DNA from: Thermohalobaculum sp963822985
Lineage (GTDB): Bacteria; Pseudomonadota; Alphaproteobacteria; Rhodobacterales; Rhodobacteraceae
DNA: 64,000 nucleotides
Direction: 5' to 3'
NCBI GenBank assembly: GCA_963822985.1
Contig: CAWGJU010000006.1
Coordinates: 558,001-622,000 of the forward strand
This document shows, in pieces, positions 62,700 to 64,000 of this stretch; positions within the stretch are counted from its first letter, which is position 1; each line of letters begins with the position of its first letter. A program made the position numbers and the translations under genes. Under the pieces are notes generated by a model that was not told the origin of the DNA, ran no database searches, and saw only the letters and a program-made list of their open reading frames with translations.

Positions 62700-64000
62700 A
62701 TGACGCCCACGAACCTGCCCCTCGACATCGGCGCCATCCACTTCGTCGGCATCGGGGGCATCGGCATGTCGGGCATCGCCGAGGTCATGCTGAACCTCGG
62801 CTACACGGTGCAGGGCTCGGACCTGCGCGACGGCCCGATCCTCGAGCGCCTGCGCGGGCTCGGCGCGACAATCCACATCGGCCACGCACCGGAGAACCTC
62901 GACGCCGCCCAGGTCGTCGTCATCTCCTCCGCCGTCAAGGCCGGCAATCCGGAACTCGACGCCGCCCGCGCCCGCGCCCTGCCCGTGGTTCGGCGCGCCG
63001 AGATGCTGGCGGAACTCATGCGGCTGCGCTGGAACGTTGCCGTCGCCGGCACGCACGGCAAGACCACCACCACCTCGCTTGTCGCCGCGCTGCTTGATGC
63101 CGGGCGCATGGATCCGACCGTCATCAATGGCGGCATCATCCAGTCCTATGGCTCGAACGCCCGGCTCGGCGAGGGGCGGTGGATGGTCGTCGAGGCCGAC
63201 GAATCCGACGGCACCTTCGTCAAGCTGCCGGCGACCGTCGCCATCGTGACCAACATCGACCCCGAGCACATGGACCATTACGGCGACATCGAGGCGCTGC
63301 GCGACGGCTTCGAGGCCTTTGTCTCGAACATCCCGTTCTATGGCGCCTTCGTCGCCTGCATCGACCATCCGGAGGTGCAGTCGCTGGTCGGCCGCGTCAC
63401 CGACCGCCGCGTCGTCACTTATGGCACCAGCCGGCAGGCCGACATCCGCGCCGAGAACGTCGCCTATGTCGACGGCCACATGCGGTTCGACGTGGTGCTG
63501 CGCGATGGCGAGCGGCATGACGGCATGCTGCTCGCGCTGCCGGGCGAGCACAACGTGCTGAACGCGCTCGGCGCCATCGGCGCCGCGCGCGAGCTGAAGA
63601 TCAGCTTCGAGGACATCCGCTCGGGGCTCGGAGCCTTCACCGGCGTCCGCCGCCGGTTCACGCGCGTCGGGACATGGAACGGCGCCACAATCATTGACGA
63701 TTACGGCCACCACCCGGTCGAGATCGCCGCCGTGCTCAAGGCCGCGCGCTCGGCCACGCAGGGCAACGTCATCGCCATCCACCAGCCGCACCGTTATTCG
63801 CGGCTGCACGACCTGTTCGACCAGTTCTGCGCCTGCTTCAACGACGCCGACGTCGTCGCCATCGCCGACGTCTACTCGGCCGGCGAGGAGCCGATCGACG
63901 GCGTCAGCCGCGACGCGCTTGTCGGCGGCCTGCGCGCGCACGGCCACCGCGCGGCGCATGCGCTGCGCGCGCCCGAGGGGCTGGCCGACTTCGTCACGCG
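62700..64000 (+). CDS. murC: UDP-N-acetylmuramate:L-alanine ligase MurC, 3' end missing
   Basis: First amino-acid ligase of peptidoglycan synthesis. About 433 residues are in the window and the gene runs off the right edge; usual length is about 460-480. Features: IHFVGIGGIGMSGIAEVML, the ATP loop GTHGKTTTT (117-125), VVEADESDGTFVKL, TNIDPEHMDHYG, PGEHNVLNALGAIGAA and IIDDYGHHPVEIAAVL. It starts 30 bases after murG with a GGAGAG site upstream. murB would be expected next in Rhodobacterales. Confidence 0.95.
   Translation, partial: MTPTNLPLDIGAIHFVGIGGIGMSGIAEVMLNLGYTVQGSDLRDGPILERLRGLGATIHIGHAPENLDAAQVVVISSAVKAGNPELDAARARALPVVRRAEMLAELMRLRWNVAVAGTHGKTTTTSLVAALLDAGRMDPTVINGGIIQSYGSNARLGEGRWMVVEADESDGTFVKLPATVAIVTNIDPEHMDHYGDIEALRDGFEAFVSNIPFYGAFVACIDHPEVQSLVGRVTDRRVVTYGTSRQADIRAENVAYVDGHMRFDVVLRDGERHDGMLLALPGEHNVLNALGAIGAARELKISFEDIRSGLGAFTGVRRRFTRVGTWNGATIIDDYGHHPVEIAAVLKAARSATQGNVIAIHQPHRYSRLHDLFDQFCACFNDADVVAIADVYSAGEEPIDGVSRDALVGGLRAHGHRAAHALRAPEGLADFVT

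Overview
The window is a GC-rich chromosomal segment from an alphaproteobacterium, most likely Rhodobacterales or a close relative. The evidence is the gene order rnhB-ccrM ... mutY-dciA-dsbA-smc, a DUF2927 lipoprotein, a VPLPA-type C-terminal sorting motif, a CcrM-type methyltransferase and an alphaproteobacterial RNase P RNA. Coding density is high, with many 4-base ATGA/GTGA stop-start overlaps. No tRNA, rRNA operon, CRISPR array or intact mobile element was seen.

Region 1 (1-12389, all +) is the distal part of a contractile tail-like gene cluster: the end of a spike/baseplate protein, a PAAR-like tip, a gp25-like wedge protein, two large baseplate-J-like proteins, a P2-gpI-like tail protein fused to a beta-helix-like segment, a DUF6519-type beta-helix protein split by a one-base frameshift, and a small LysM-like protein. 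This composition fits an extracellular contractile injection system (eCIS) or a tail-derived particle. Sheath, tube, ATPase and terminator genes would lie upstream, outside the window.

Region 2 (12.6-24.2 kb) is mixed housekeeping: a SYLF lipoprotein, a PPK2 kinase, an orphan BrnA-like antitoxin, the rpsF-rpsR-rplI ribosomal operon, a threonine aldolase, two oxidoreductases, dnaB-alr, a DUF2927 lipoprotein with a 3' frameshift, and a decayed VPLPA-CTERM protein gene. Region 3 (24.4-36 kb) holds carB and greA, then a minus-strand molybdenum-cofactor group (fdhD, a cytidine deaminase, mobA, mobB, moeA, an MFS transporter), ald, an integrase remnant and a PfkB sugar kinase. Region 4 (36-49.6 kb) holds folB, rnhB-ccrM, alkB, mutY, dciA, a DsbA-like protein, smc, moaA, an acyl-CoA synthetase and an amidase.

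Region 5 (49.6-64 kb) starts with the RNase P RNA and a cupin gene, then a 460-base leader with two strong inverted repeats, then the division and cell-wall (dcw) cluster mraZ-rsmH-ftsL-ftsI-murE-murF-mraY-murD-ftsW-murG-murC. The cluster is tightly overlapped except between mraY and murD, where a G/C-rich inverted-repeat element is inserted. Its right arm appears to supply the murD Shine-Dalgarno sequence.

Several genes carry apparent single-base frameshifts (about 10081, about 22957, several in 23.3-23.8 kb, and one in the integrase remnant near 34797). Sequencing error and real decay cannot be told apart from this sequence alone.
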